Assembly (NCBI RefSeq): GCF_001045435.1 | Contig: NZ_LFNG01000012.1 | Span: 62,001 to 126,000, forward strand | DNA: 64,000 nucleotides | Reading direction: 5' to 3' | DNA from: Chryseobacterium koreense CCUG 49689 | GTDB lineage: Bacteria > Bacteroidota > Bacteroidia > Flavobacteriales > Weeksellaceae | Shown here: positions 17,412 to 27,023 of the stretch, piece by piece | Layout: every line of letters starts with the position of its first letter | How positions within the stretch are numbered: position 1 is the stretch's first letter | Program-made: the position numbers and the translations under genes | The notes under the pieces: generated by a model | What the model was told of the DNA's origin: nothing | Database searches by the model: none | What the model saw: the letters and a program-made list of their open reading frames with translations, nothing else

Positions 17412-17639
17412 ATGGATTCAATAAAAAAAATATTAGGCATCGTTTGGATTTTGATGGCGGCGGTGGTCGCATATTATGGACTGACCGAATTTGGGATTCC
17501 GAAAATCATGTCAGACAAACAGGAAGACCATGTCTTCGGTTGGATTATCCTCACCATTCTCATGCCGATTATTGTTGGCGGATTGGTGGTTTTCGGGTGG
17601 TATTCCTTTACGGGAGAATATTCGGAGGAACATATTTAG
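17412..17639 (+). CDS. Small two-helix membrane protein (DUF6814-like)
   Basis: 75 residues with two hydrophobic segments (ILGIVWILMAAVVAYYG and WIILTILMPIIVGGLVVFGW) and an acidic tail (GEYSEEHI). I recall this layout for the DUF6814 family found beside MFS carriers in Bacteroidota; the name is tentative. It lies 105 bp after the MFS gene and before the sensor kinase genes, so it may be an accessory subunit. Confidence 0.65.
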   Translation: MDSIKKILGIVWILMAAVVAYYGLTEFGIPKIMSDKQEDHVFGWIILTILMPIIVGGLVVFGWYSFTGEYSEEHI

Positions 17640-17714
17640 AACTTAATGGATGATGATTTGCCGGTCCTGGTTTTCCAGTTATCTGGCAATCATTCATCGT
17701 TTCAAAAATCAAGC

Positions 17715-17909
17715 ATGAAAAAGCGGCACAAACAGAAACTGGTCATCCTGAGCATCATTCTTTTTTTGATGTTTAATGTGCCGCTTTTACTTTTATTCAA
17801 CAGCAGCGAACATTTTTGGGGTTTCCCGATCATTTATGTTTACCTGTTTTCAGTATGGTTTATTGGAATTGCAATCTCATTTATCGTTTTTAAAACTACT
17901 GATGAATAG
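17715..17909 (+). CDS. Small membrane protein, possible accessory subunit of the SSS-sensor kinase
   Basis: 64 residues with a basic start (MKKRHKQK) and two hydrophobic helices (LVILSIILFLMFNVPLLLLF; IIYVYLFSVWFIGIAISFI). Its end overlaps the kinase start by 8 bp (17902-17909), implying translational coupling. Many SSS carriers have a small two-helix partner encoded just upstream (YjcH/DUF485 or DUF4212 types); by position and size this could be the equivalent, though the sequence match is not evident. The ATG at 17715 is preferred over the upstream frame start. Confidence 0.6.
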   Translation: MKKRHKQKLVILSIILFLMFNVPLLLLFNSSEHFWGFPIIYVYLFSVWFIGIAISFIVFKTTDE

Positions 17910-20577
17910 TTATCTGCTTTTTGCACTGGTTGTGCTTTATCTGGGTCTTTTGTTCTTCATCGCTCATTTTGCGGAGAAGAAAAAAAGCAATTTCTGGATG
18001 AACAATCCATATGTGTATGCACTATCTTTAGCGGTTTACTGCTCTGCTTGGACTTATTATGGGAGCATTGGTGTGGTTGTAAATCAGGGATTGGAATTTA
18101 TGGCCATTTACATCGGGCCAATCATCATCATTCCTGCCTGGATTTATATCAGTACGAAAATTGTAAGAATTTCCCGGGTGAACAAAATTTCCAGCATTGC
18201 GGATTTTATTTCACTAAGGTACGGAAACCGAAGATTTTTAGGTGCTTTGATTGCATTGATCTGCATTTTTTCAATTATTCCCTATATCGGTTTGCAGATT
18301 AAGGCAATTTCTGAAACTTATCACTTGATTACGGGAACGGAAACTTCGAATAATATTCTCTTTGATTCCGCAACATACGTGGTTTTGATCATCGCACTTT
18401 TTTCTTCTTATTACGGAACCCGATATGTGGATGCATCTGAAAAGCGGTTGGGGATTATTTCTGCAGTGGCGGTAGAAAGTTTCCTGAAACTGATTTTCTT
18501 CATCATCCTCGGTTTGTTTGTGGTTTATGGCGTCTTCCATGGTTTTGAAGACATCTATGAACAGGCCTCCAAACTTCCCGATTTTGCCCAAAAAAATTCG
18601 TTTGCCGGTTTGGAAGGTGGCTTCAACTGGTTTTTGATGTCGATTCTTTCCATGACCGCCATTTTCCTTTTGCCAAGACAGTTTCACACCATGATCATTG
18701 AAAACCGAAAGGAAAAACACCTGCATACTGCAATCTGGCTATTCCCACTTTATCTGTTGATCTTCAACTTTTTTGTGTTTCCGATTGCTTGGGGCGGAAA
18801 AATTCTTTTCTTGAATGAAATGGTGAACCCAGAATTCTACCCGATTCTTATTCCACAAAAATTTGGAAATATTGCAGTATCGGCGATGGTATTCTTCGGA
18901 GGTTTGAGTGCTTGCATCTCCATGATTATCATTTCCAGCATTTCATTATCCATAATGCTTTCCAACAATTTAATCATTCCGTACGGTTGGCTGGATAAAC
19001 TCAAATTTAATTCAGAAGCAGATAATACCAAAATTATTTTCAACATCAGAAAAATCAGCATCTTCCTTTTGATCATAACGGCATTTGCCTTCTACAAATA
19101 TCTGCTTTTAGGCAAAACTTTGTTTTCCATCGGACTGGTTTCTTTCGTTTTCGTGGCACAGCTGGCTCCTTCCTTTTTTGGTGCGATTTTTTGGCGAAGG
19201 GGGACTTTTTCCGGCGCGGTGGCTGGAATTATTGCGGGGGTTTTCATTTGCGTTTTTTCTTTGATTTTGCCTAATGTCACTGAGCAGTTTCAGAACAGTG
19301 CAGTTTTCGCCAATCCGATTTTAAATTTCTTTAAGATTCCTTATCTGTCACCGATTTCACAGGCTTTCTTTTGGAGTCTATTAATTAATGGCGGTTTATT
19401 TGCCATCATTTCCTCACTTACCGTTTCCAACTACCGGGAAAGGAATTATGCTGAACTTTTCGTGGATATCAACGATTATATCCGAAATCATGAAGGAGCC
19501 TATATTTGGAAAGGGAAAGCAAATATATCCGACATCCGCAAAATCCTCACAAGGTTTCTGGGCGAAACCAAAACCAAGCAGGCTCTGAAAATCTTTAACC
19601 TAAAATACAATATCGTTGATGAAAATGACAGCGCAGATGCACGGTTCATCAAGTTTTCTGAAAATCTGCTGAGCGGAAGGATCGGAACAGCATCTGCCAA
19701 GATTTTGATTGAAGGGGTTACCAAAGAAGATAAGATTTCGCTGCCCGAAGTGCTGAAAATTTTGGAGGAAAGCAAAGAAAATATATCGCTAAACAAGCAA
19801 CTTACCGAGCAATCTCAGCAATTGCGAGTACTTTCAGATGACCTTCGAAACGCAAACAAGACCCTGATTGTAAAAGACCGGCAAAAAGACGAATTCCTAG
19901 ATTCTGTCGCACACGAGCTACGCACACCGCTCACCGCCATCCGCGCCACCAGCGAAATCTTGTTGGATGACGACGAAATGCCCGTGGAAATCAAAAAAGA
20001 CTTTTTAGAAAACATTATCTCGGAATCGGACAGACTGAATGAAATCATTAACGACATTCTCTACCTGGACAAGTTGGAAACCGGAAACGTTTCCATAAAT
20101 ATCCAAAAAAATAACATTATAGAAACTTTTCACCGTGCCTTGAAGCCGCTCGCTCACTTAATTGAGCAGAGAAATCTTCACCATTCAGAAGTCAACCTGT
20201 TGCAAGAGGAAGTCTTTGAATATGACGAACAAAGAATGATCCAGGTTTTTCAAAACATCTTGGGAAATGCCCTTAAATTTACAAACGATCAAGGTATGAT
20301 CCAGACCAAGTTTCAGGATAAAGCCGGCCAACTGAAAATCACGGTTTTCAATACCGGAAAAAATATTCCGGAAGAAGACCTGGAGTTTATTTTCGACAAA
20401 TTCTATCAGTCAAAAAATCAGAACCTTAGAAAACCAATTGGAAGCGGACTGGGTTTAGCCATTTGCAAAAAAATTATGTTGGCACACCATGGGGATATCC
20501 AGGTGAAAAACAAAGAGATTGGAGTCGCTTTCGAACTCTACTTGAATTCCCGAAATGAAAATCATGAAATGGACTAA
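17902..20577 (+). CDS. SSS transporter-domain sensor histidine kinase (CbrA/CrbS-like)
   Basis: 891-residue fusion. Residues about 1-560 form a sodium:solute symporter-like membrane domain with about 13 helices (YCSAWTYYGSIG, ISSIADFISLRYGNRRF, PRQFHTMIIENRKEKH). A linker and coiled-coil (about 640-665) lead to a HisKA domain with H671 in HELRTPLTAIRATSE and an HATPase with N-box QNILGNALKF and G-box GSGLGLAICKK. CrbS/CbrA kinases of this type control acetyl-CoA synthetase and carbon use in proteobacteria; here the response regulator, a propionyl-CoA synthetase-like gene and acs follow directly. The inferred role is sensing, perhaps transporting, acetate-like acids. Confidence 0.9.
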   Translation: MNSYLLFALVVLYLGLLFFIAHFAEKKKSNFWMNNPYVYALSLAVYCSAWTYYGSIGVVVNQGLEFMAIYIGPIIIIPAWIYISTKIVRISRVNKISSIADFISLRYGNRRFLGALIALICIFSIIPYIGLQIKAISETYHLITGTETSNNILFDSATYVVLIIALFSSYYGTRYVDASEKRLGIISAVAVESFLKLIFFIILGLFVVYGVFHGFEDIYEQASKLPDFAQKNSFAGLEGGFNWFLMSILSMTAIFLLPRQFHTMIIENRKEKHLHTAIWLFPLYLLIFNFFVFPIAWGGKILFLNEMVNPEFYPILIPQKFGNIAVSAMVFFGGLSACISMIIISSISLSIMLSNNLIIPYGWLDKLKFNSEADNTKIIFNIRKISIFLLIITAFAFYKYLLLGKTLFSIGLVSFVFVAQLAPSFFGAIFWRRGTFSGAVAGIIAGVFICVFSLILPNVTEQFQNSAVFANPILNFFKIPYLSPISQAFFWSLLINGGLFAIISSLTVSNYRERNYAELFVDINDYIRNHEGAYIWKGKANISDIRKILTRFLGETKTKQALKIFNLKYNIVDENDSADARFIKFSENLLSGRIGTASAKILIEGVTKEDKISLPEVLKILEESKENISLNKQLTEQSQQLRVLSDDLRNANKTLIVKDRQKDEFLDSVAHELRTPLTAIRATSEILLDDDEMPVEIKKDFLENIISESDRLNEIINDILYLDKLETGNVSINIQKNNIIETFHRALKPLAHLIEQRNLHHSEVNLLQEEVFEYDEQRMIQVFQNILGNALKFTNDQGMIQTKFQDKAGQLKITVFNTGKNIPEEDLEFIFDKFYQSKNQNLRKPIGSGLGLAICKKIMLAHHGDIQVKNKEIGVAFELYLNSRNENHEMD

Positions 20578-20633
20578 CAGGCAAGTAGCAAAAAACCGAA
20601 ATCGTGGTTAAAGCCACATTAAAAAGAATAATC

Positions 20634-20999
20634 ATGAAGAAGATATTAATAGCAGACGATGAACATAAAATAGTAATGACTTTAGAATATGCCTTTAGAA
20701 AGGCCGGTTATGAAGTTTTCATCGCAAGAGACGGTTCAGAGGTATTAGAAATCTTAAAAACCGAGATTCCCCATATCATCCTTTTAGACATCATGATGCC
20801 TAATTTGGATGGACACACCACCCTTTCAGAAATTAAACGAAATACTGATTACAAGGACATCAAAGTGATATTTCTTTCAGCAAAAACCGGCGGAGAAGAT
20901 ATCAAAAAAGGATTGCAGCTGGGTGCTGATGCGTATGTTTCGAAACCATATTCCATCAAAAAACTGACAGAAAAAGTGGAGGAACTTTTAAATTTATGA
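20634..20999 (+). CDS. Single-domain (CheY-like) response regulator
   Basis: 121 residues, receiver domain only: acidic pair D8-D9, phospho-acceptor D52 in IILLDIMMPNLDG, and the conserved Lys in YVSKPYS. It ends right after the receiver fold (VEELLNL), so there is no DNA-binding output domain. It lies 56 bp after the SSS-kinase gene and is almost certainly its partner. Unlike CrbR or CbrB it cannot bind DNA itself, so it must act through another protein or a further phosphotransfer step. Confidence 0.9.
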   Translation: MKKILIADDEHKIVMTLEYAFRKAGYEVFIARDGSEVLEILKTEIPHIILLDIMMPNLDGHTTLSEIKRNTDYKDIKVIFLSAKTGGEDIKKGLQLGADAYVSKPYSIKKLTEKVEELLNL

Positions 21000-21045
21000 C
21001 TGAACTTTCAGAAAAAGTATAAATAAATCAAAAAAAGAAAACGAT

Positions 21046-22932
21046 ATGAAAGCGCAACAAATGTTTCAGGAAAGCATTGATAACAAGGAACAATTTTGGG
21101 CAGATCAGGCCCGGAATATTAAATGGTCCGCATTTCCCGAAAACATTCTATCAGAAGACGAAAACGGTTATCCGCAATGGTTTGCAGACGGCAAACTGAA
21201 TATGTCTTATCTCTGCATAGACAAGCATATTGAAGATGGTTTCGGTGAACAAATCGCCGTAATTTATGATTCACCGGTGACCGGAAAACAGCAAAAATTC
21301 ACCTTCAACCAATTAAAAGATGAAGTATCGAAACTAGCAGGAGGATTAAAATCGCTGGGTTTAGAAAAAGGCGACACTGCGGTGCTCTACATGCCAATGA
21401 TTCCTCAAACACTTTTCACCATGCTTGCTTGTGCCAGAATCGGGATCATCCACAATGTGGTTTTTGGAGGTTTTGCACCGCATGAACTGGTTGTACGAAT
21501 CGATGACTGCAAACCAAAAGTCCTGATCACGGCTACAGCCGGTGTAGAAATCGCCCGCAGAATTCCCTACTTGCCTTTGGTTGAAAAAGCAATTGAACTT
21601 TCACAGGACAAAGTGGAACATATTATTGTTTACAATCGCCAACTCATTGACAACAAGCATGAATATTTCGAGGGAACAATTGATTATCAGGATTTAGTCA
21701 ATCAATCCGCACCTGCAGATTATGTGGAAGTGGAATCCAATCATCCGCTATATTTGCTTTATACTTCTGGAACCACAGGAAAACCGAAAGGTGTGGTGAG
21801 AGACACCGGCGGTTACGCCACCGCAATGAAATTTTCTATGAAATACCATTATGGAATTAAGGAAGGGGAAACATTTTGGGCGGCTTCCGATTTTGGTTGG
21901 GCAGTCGGACATTCCTACATGGTTTACGGACCTTTGATCAACCGGAACACCACCATCGTTTTCGAAGGGAAACCTGTGATGACGCCAGATGCGGGAACAT
22001 TTTGGCGGGTGATTTCCGAGCACAAAGTCAACACCATGTTTACAGCGCCTACTGCAATTAGGGCAATCAAAAAAGAAGATCCAAATGGCGATCTGATCAA
22101 AAAATACGATCTATCGCACTATAAAAAACAATTCCTCGCAGGAGAAAGATGCGATGTGGCGACTTTGGACTGGTTCGATGAACACCTCGGAATCCCCGCA
22201 ATCGACCATTGGTGGCAAACAGAATCCGGTTCACCAATGCTTGGTCTGCTAACCTATTTTGAAGATTATCAGATTAAAAGAGCGTCAGCAGGAAAACCAA
22301 TTCCCGGATATGAGATTATGATTTTTGACGAAAACGGATATGAACTCGACGCGCACCACGAAGGTTTTTTGGTCATCAAACTTCCACTCGCTCCAGGTGC
22401 TTTGCTGGGAATTTGGAATGATTTCCCAAGATTTAAAAGCGGATACCTCTCCCAATTTCCGGGATACTATTTTTCGGGAGACGGCGCCATCAAAGATGAA
22501 GACGGATATGTTTTCGTAACAGGAAGAGTTGACGATGTGATCAATGTGGCAGGACATCGGCTTTCCACCTCTGAAATGGAGGAAGTGGTTTCATCAAATC
22601 CTGATATCGCAGAATGTGCGGTGGTGGGAATTGAAGACCAGCTGAAAGGCCAGATTCCAGTTGCCATCGCGGTAACTAAAGCTGGAGTGTCCAAAGATGA
22701 AAAACAAATTGAGAAAGAAATCGTGGCTTTGGTTCGGGAAAAAATTGGAGCAGTAGCATCATTAAAAAACGTGATGATCGTAAACCGGCTTCCTAAAACA
22801 CGTTCGGGAAAAATTCTTAGAAAATTACTCAGAACGATGTTGGATGGAAAAGAATTTCAGATTCCCTCCACTATTGACGACGAAACCATCGTGGAAGAAA
22901 TCCGGGAAAAAATCAAAATCTATCCATTTTAA
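21046..22932 (+). CDS. prpE: Propionyl-CoA synthetase-like acyl-CoA synthetase
   Basis: 628-residue AMP-forming synthetase. Motifs: P-loop YTSGTTGKPKGVV, followed by RDTGGYATA as in PrpE/ACSS3 rather than Acs; HWWQTESGSPM; and the C-terminal catalytic Lys in PKTRSGKILRKLL, the lysine commonly controlled by acetylation. PrpE activates propionate to propionyl-CoA; related ACSS3-type enzymes take short acids of 2-4 carbons. It lies 46 bp after the response regulator and 70 bp before acs, so the locus carries two short-acid activating enzymes. Exact chain-length preference is unknown. Confidence 0.85.
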   Translation: MKAQQMFQESIDNKEQFWADQARNIKWSAFPENILSEDENGYPQWFADGKLNMSYLCIDKHIEDGFGEQIAVIYDSPVTGKQQKFTFNQLKDEVSKLAGGLKSLGLEKGDTAVLYMPMIPQTLFTMLACARIGIIHNVVFGGFAPHELVVRIDDCKPKVLITATAGVEIARRIPYLPLVEKAIELSQDKVEHIIVYNRQLIDNKHEYFEGTIDYQDLVNQSAPADYVEVESNHPLYLLYTSGTTGKPKGVVRDTGGYATAMKFSMKYHYGIKEGETFWAASDFGWAVGHSYMVYGPLINRNTTIVFEGKPVMTPDAGTFWRVISEHKVNTMFTAPTAIRAIKKEDPNGDLIKKYDLSHYKKQFLAGERCDVATLDWFDEHLGIPAIDHWWQTESGSPMLGLLTYFEDYQIKRASAGKPIPGYEIMIFDENGYELDAHHEGFLVIKLPLAPGALLGIWNDFPRFKSGYLSQFPGYYFSGDGAIKDEDGYVFVTGRVDDVINVAGHRLSTSEMEEVVSSNPDIAECAVVGIEDQLKGQIPVAIAVTKAGVSKDEKQIEKEIVALVREKIGAVASLKNVMIVNRLPKTRSGKILRKLLRTMLDGKEFQIPSTIDDETIVEEIREKIKIYPF

Positions 22933-23002
22933 GAAATTTTTATTCAGAATGTGCCAATTTGAAAACCTATTTATTAACTTTAAACATTAAATATAAAATA
23001 TT

Positions 23003-24910
23003 ATGAAGAACCTGTATATCGACGATTTGCCGGATTATTTCAAACAATACAAAAAGTCGATTAAAAACCCGAAAAAATTCTGGGACAAAATTGCCGACGA
23101 AGGATTCGTGTGGTATCAAAGATGGAGCAAAGTGGTGGAATATGACATGGAAAAAGCCGAAATAAAATGGTTTAAAAATGCCAAACTGAATATCACAAAG
23201 AACTGTCTGGATCGGCATTTGAGTGTTCGGGGCGATAAAACAGCAATCATTTTTGAACCCAATGATCCCAAAGAGAAAGCCCAGCATATTTCCTACAAGG
23301 AGCTGCACGAAAGAGTCTGCAAAATGGCGAATGTGCTCAGAGATTTGGGAGTCCAAAAAGGTGACCGGGTTTGTATTTATTTGCCGATGATTCCGGAATT
23401 GGCTGTAACCATGCTGGCTTGCGCGAGATTGGGCGCGATCCATTCGGTGATATTCGCAGGTTTTTCTGATACCGCGGTTGCTTCGCGGGTCAATGATTTC
23501 GAGGCGAAAATGATCATCTGTTCGGATGGAAGTTTCCGAGGAAACAAGGCCATTGATTTGAAGGGAATCATCGACAAAGCAGTTGAAAAATGCCCAACCG
23601 TGGAAAAAGTTTTGGTGGTAAAAAGAACAGCCGGCCAGGTGAAAATGACGGAAGGTAGGGATATCTGGCTCGAACCACTCTATGAAAAAGCATCTTCTGA
23701 TTTTGTTTCGGTGATCATGGATGCAGAAGATCCGCTGTTTATCCTTTACACCTCAGGTTCTACCGGAAAACCTAAAGGAATGGTGCATACCACGGCAGGC
23801 TATATGGTTTTCACCGCCTATACCTTTAAGAATATTTTTAATTATAAAGAAAATGATATTTATTGGTGTACCGCAGATATCGGATGGATCACAGGACATT
23901 CCTACATTTTGTACGGACCACTTGCAAACGGTGCAACAACCGTCATTTTCGAAGGAGTGCCAACTTATCCGGAACCGGATAGATTCTGGGACGTCATCGA
24001 AAAACACAAAATAACCCAGTTTTATACAGCGCCAACTGCAATTCGGGCTTTAGCCAAAGAATCCATAGATTGGGTAGAAAAACATGATCTTTCCAGCTTG
24101 CGGGTGATTGGTTCGGTGGGTGAACCGATTAACGACGAAGCTTGGCATTGGTACAATGACCATGTGGGTAAGAAGAAATGTCCGATTGTGGATACATGGT
24201 GGCAAACTGAAACCGGCGGAATCATGATTTCCCCGATTCCTTTTGTGACACCCACAAAACCAACCTACGCCACACTCCCACTTCCCGGAATTCAACCAGT
24301 TTTGATGGATGAAAAACGAAATGAAATCACCGGAAATCAAGTAGACGGAAATCTCTGCATCCGTTTTCCGTGGCCGGGAATTGCCAGAACCATCTGGAAA
24401 GACCACCAAAGATATAAGGAAACCTATTTCACCGCATTCCCGGGAAAATATTTTACCGGTGATGGTGCGCTGCGTGATGAGGTTGGCTACTACAGGATTA
24501 CAGGGAGAGTAGATGATGTGATCATTGTCTCTGGTCATAATCTGGGAACCGCACCCATCGAAGACAGCATCAACCAACATCCGGCGGTCGCGGAATCCGC
24601 TATTGTGGGTTATCCGCACGACATCAAGGGAAGTGCTTTGTACGGATTTGTCATGCTGAAAGATATCGGCGAAAGCAGAGATAAAGAAAACTTGAGAAAA
24701 GAAATCAACCAGTTAATTACCGATACGATTGGTCCTATAGCAAAACTGGACAAAATCCAATTCGTGAACGCACTGCCGAAAACACGCTCCGGTAAAATCA
24801 TGAGACGTATTCTGAGAAAAATCGCCGAAGGAGATTTCAACAGTTTCGGAGACATCACGACTTTGCAAAACCCAGAAGTGGTGGAAGAAATTAAAAATGA
24901 GAAGATTTAA
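23003..24910 (+). CDS. acs: Acetyl-CoA synthetase (AMP-forming)
   Basis: 635 residues, normal for Acs. Visible: YTSGSTGKPKGMVHTTAGYM (P-loop and Acs-type continuation), WCTADIGWITGHSY, DTWWQTETGG (acetate pocket Trp), TGDGALRDEVGYYRITGRVDDV and the C-terminal catalytic Lys of PKTRSGKIMRR. It converts acetate, ATP and CoA to acetyl-CoA. It is last in the carboxylate locus and ends before two hairpins. Position after an SSS-kinase and regulator resembles the acs control systems of other bacteria. Confidence 0.95.
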   Translation: MKNLYIDDLPDYFKQYKKSIKNPKKFWDKIADEGFVWYQRWSKVVEYDMEKAEIKWFKNAKLNITKNCLDRHLSVRGDKTAIIFEPNDPKEKAQHISYKELHERVCKMANVLRDLGVQKGDRVCIYLPMIPELAVTMLACARLGAIHSVIFAGFSDTAVASRVNDFEAKMIICSDGSFRGNKAIDLKGIIDKAVEKCPTVEKVLVVKRTAGQVKMTEGRDIWLEPLYEKASSDFVSVIMDAEDPLFILYTSGSTGKPKGMVHTTAGYMVFTAYTFKNIFNYKENDIYWCTADIGWITGHSYILYGPLANGATTVIFEGVPTYPEPDRFWDVIEKHKITQFYTAPTAIRALAKESIDWVEKHDLSSLRVIGSVGEPINDEAWHWYNDHVGKKKCPIVDTWWQTETGGIMISPIPFVTPTKPTYATLPLPGIQPVLMDEKRNEITGNQVDGNLCIRFPWPGIARTIWKDHQRYKETYFTAFPGKYFTGDGALRDEVGYYRITGRVDDVIIVSGHNLGTAPIEDSINQHPAVAESAIVGYPHDIKGSALYGFVMLKDIGESRDKENLRKEINQLITDTIGPIAKLDKIQFVNALPKTRSGKIMRRILRKIAEGDFNSFGDITTLQNPEVVEEIKNEKI

Positions 24911-24936
24911 GCAAATCTTCGCTTGCCAAAAACCAA

Positions 24937-24965
24937 AAACCTCGCGGAAACGTGAGGTTTTCTGT
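24937..24965 (+). terminator. Terminator after acs
   Basis: Stem AAAACCTCGCG / CGTGAGGTTTT with a GAAA tetraloop and trailing T residues, about 27 bp past the acs stop. Confidence 0.75.
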
Positions 24966-24978
24966 TAATATGGTCAAA

Positions 24979-25018
24979 AAAAATCAGAACCAATGGATTT
25001 TTGGTTCTGATTTTTTAT
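24979..25018. terminator. Bidirectional terminator between acs and glk
   Basis: Perfect 12-bp stem AATCAGAACCAA / TTGGTTCTGATT with A run on one side and T run on the other; it serves the leftward glk and backs up acs. Confidence 0.8.
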
Positions 25019-25033
25019 TAGGTCTTTAAAAGC

Positions 25034-26083
25034 TTAATTTTCAGAAAAAGCGGCATATAGCGCAGCTCCGTTCAAAATTGATTTTTTGTCTTTTACCAAA
25101 TAGATCGGAATATCTTTCAGGACCGCTTCCATTTTGTCACTCACGATGAAGTTTTTATAGAATTGATCACGGTTGAGGAATTCCTCCATCAAAGTTGGGA
25201 GTTCACCGGTTAAAATCAAACCGCCGGTTGCTTTCAGCTTTAAAACCAAACTGTTGGCCTCTCTGGCCAGGAAATTCATGAAAGTGTCTATGGTCATCGT
25301 GCAGATTCGGTCTTTCTTTTCTCTCGCCCCATTGATAATGGCTTGGGTGAAATTTCCAGATTCTATTTCTGCCGTGAGCCACTCCGGCTGTCTTTGTCTT
25401 TTAATATCCCGCATAAATCGATAGACATTGAATAACCCGGAAGTGGAGAGTACAGATTCCCAGCTTACGATCCCGTAAATCTTATTCAGAAACTGGTAAA
25501 ATTCCACTTCATCAGCTGTTCTCGGGGAAAACTCGCAGTGGCCACCTTCCGTTGCAAAAGGCCTTAAACTGCTGCCATCCCAAAAAAGTCCTGCTTCACC
25601 CAATCCAGCTCCCGGAGCAAGAATGGCCACATTTCCAGGATTATAATTTCCAGATTCATATATTGAAATCACATCCTGCTCACGGACATTTCCCAATCCA
25701 AATGCAGATGCTTCCAAATCATTGATCAGAAAAATATTGTCGGCGTGGGTTGCTTTTTTGATTTCTTCGGCATCCAGCTTCCACGGTAATCTTTGCGGAG
25801 CACTTTTTCCGCCAATCACCGGACCGGGCACCGCTGCCGAAATCCTGCAAACTTCCTTGATGTTGTGATCAGAAACAAACTTATTAACCAAATCTGAAAA
25901 CGATCCAAAAACTGAAGTGTCATATTCACTTTCTTCTTTCAAAACCACTCTGCCATTTTCTGCTTCATATAATCCCACCAAAGTTTTATTTTGGCGCAAA
26001 TCTGCCGAAATAATGGGGCAACCCTTATTTTTTTCAGATGAAATTCCAGGAAGATATAGTTTGAATTGATGCGTGTTTTTCAT
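25034..26083 (-). CDS. glk: Glucokinase (E. coli Glk type)
   Basis: 349 residues from ATG 26083 (MKNTHQFKLYLPGISSEKN). Motifs of the PF02685 glucokinase family: SADLRQNKTLVGLY near the N-terminus (phosphate-binding region, normally GDIGGTN, here divergent), AAVPGPVIGG, INDLEASAFGL, LAPGAGLGEAGL, TEGGHCEFSPRTADE (glucose-binding Glu/His) and VLSTSGLFNVYRF. It phosphorylates glucose to glucose-6-phosphate. A TTG at 26104 would extend the frame by 7 codons but the ATG is preferred. A TATCTTTG -7 box at 26102-26109 leaves only about 18 nt of leader. Confidence 0.85.
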   Translation of the reverse strand: MKNTHQFKLYLPGISSEKNKGCPIISADLRQNKTLVGLYEAENGRVVLKEESEYDTSVFGSFSDLVNKFVSDHNIKEVCRISAAVPGPVIGGKSAPQRLPWKLDAEEIKKATHADNIFLINDLEASAFGLGNVREQDVISIYESGNYNPGNVAILAPGAGLGEAGLFWDGSSLRPFATEGGHCEFSPRTADEVEFYQFLNKIYGIVSWESVLSTSGLFNVYRFMRDIKRQRQPEWLTAEIESGNFTQAIINGAREKKDRICTMTIDTFMNFLAREANSLVLKLKATGGLILTGELPTLMEEFLNRDQFYKNFIVSDKMEAVLKDIPIYLVKDKKSILNGAALYAAFSEN

Positions 26084-26101
26084 TCTTCTAATGTTACCTT
26101 T

Positions 26102-26109
26102 CAAAGATA
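26102..26109 (-). promoter_or_regulatory. glk promoter -7 box
   Basis: TATCTTTG on the minus strand, 18 bp before the ATG at 26083; it overlaps the TTG that would otherwise be an alternative start, arguing against that start. Confidence 0.5.
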
Positions 26110-26140
26110 ATAATTGTTTTTAAAAGATTTGGGAAAAATC

Positions 26141-26177
26141 AGAAAACCTTTTTAATTTTCATTAAAAAGGTTTTTCT
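26141..26177 (-). terminator. Terminator after the small OMP gene
   Basis: Long near-perfect stem AGAAAACCTTTTTAAT / ATTAAAAAGGTTTTTCT just downstream of the stop at 26196. Confidence 0.7.
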
Positions 26178-26195
26178 AATGGCGGTATTCGCCTA

Positions 26196-26774
26196 TTATT
26201 TCCCTAATGGAATATTGTACCCAATTCCAACTCCGAGTGCGCCGGCGCTGTATTTTTGGGATCCAATTTCACCCGTAGATCCGGTAAAAGTCTTCTGGTA
26301 TTGCAATGCGATATTCCAGTCCTGGTTGTGGTAACCAATTTCCGGTTTGATGTAGAATCCCCCATCTGGTCTGTCTGGAGAACCCACGTTGGAAGCCACT
26401 TTCTTATCGCCTACAATAAATCCGTAACCTAAATCCGTTCCGAAATAAAATCCGTACTGTTTAGGATAAACTCTAAGAAGGGCCGCTACAGGAACTACCC
26501 CGAAATCATTATTGTTGATAGTAACCCCATCCACTGAGTTGTCCCTTCCAAAGAAATGACTGTAACCAGTGGCAATCCCCAAACCGAATCCTGGGGTAAC
26601 CAGGTTTTGATATGATAAATCAAGACCTAGATTTGCTGAAGCATTTTCGGCAGGAACAGCTAAACCAACATTGGCTCCAATTTTCAGCATATTTCTCATA
26701 TCTGCATTTTGGGCGGTCAATAATCCGGCGCTGATCAAAGCAGTCGCAAGGATTGTTTTCTTCATTGAATTCAT
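26196..26774 (-). CDS. Small outer membrane beta-barrel protein
   Basis: 192 residues: signal peptide (MNSMKKTILATALISAGLLTAQ), then repeated amphipathic strands with Gly and aromatic residues (GLGIATGYSHFFGRD, YGFYFGTDLGYGFIVGD, YSAGALGVGIGYNIPLGK), consistent with an 8-stranded OmpA/OmpX-like barrel without a periplasmic domain. It is a single gene with its own terminator. Function unknown; such proteins are common structural or adhesion barrels. Confidence 0.75.
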   Translation of the reverse strand: MNSMKKTILATALISAGLLTAQNADMRNMLKIGANVGLAVPAENASANLGLDLSYQNLVTPGFGLGIATGYSHFFGRDNSVDGVTINNNDFGVVPVAALLRVYPKQYGFYFGTDLGYGFIVGDKKVASNVGSPDRPDGGFYIKPEIGYHNQDWNIALQYQKTFTGSTGEIGSQKYSAGALGVGIGYNIPLGK

Positions 26775-26971
26775 AATTCTAAATTTTATGTTTTACGCCA
26801 TGAAGCTTGTCAAAATCGTGCCAAAAAACTTAAATTTATGCCGAAAATTTAATTTCTACTTTGCAAATCACTGATTATCAACGGTCATCTTTAAACCAAA
26901 ATTAAACAGCTTCTTCTAATTTTTGGGCATAAAAAAACATTTTTTCAGGGCATTTATGAAAACAAATAAAG

Positions 26972-27003
26972 AAAAAAGTCAATCATTTCGATTGACTTTT
27001 TTA
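26972..27003 (-). terminator. Terminator after the rhodanese gene
   Basis: Stem AAAAGTCAATC / GATTGACTTTT with loop ATTTC and flanking A/T runs, just past the stop at 27024. Confidence 0.8.
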
Positions 27004-27023
27004 AATTGGCATCCGGAAAAATC

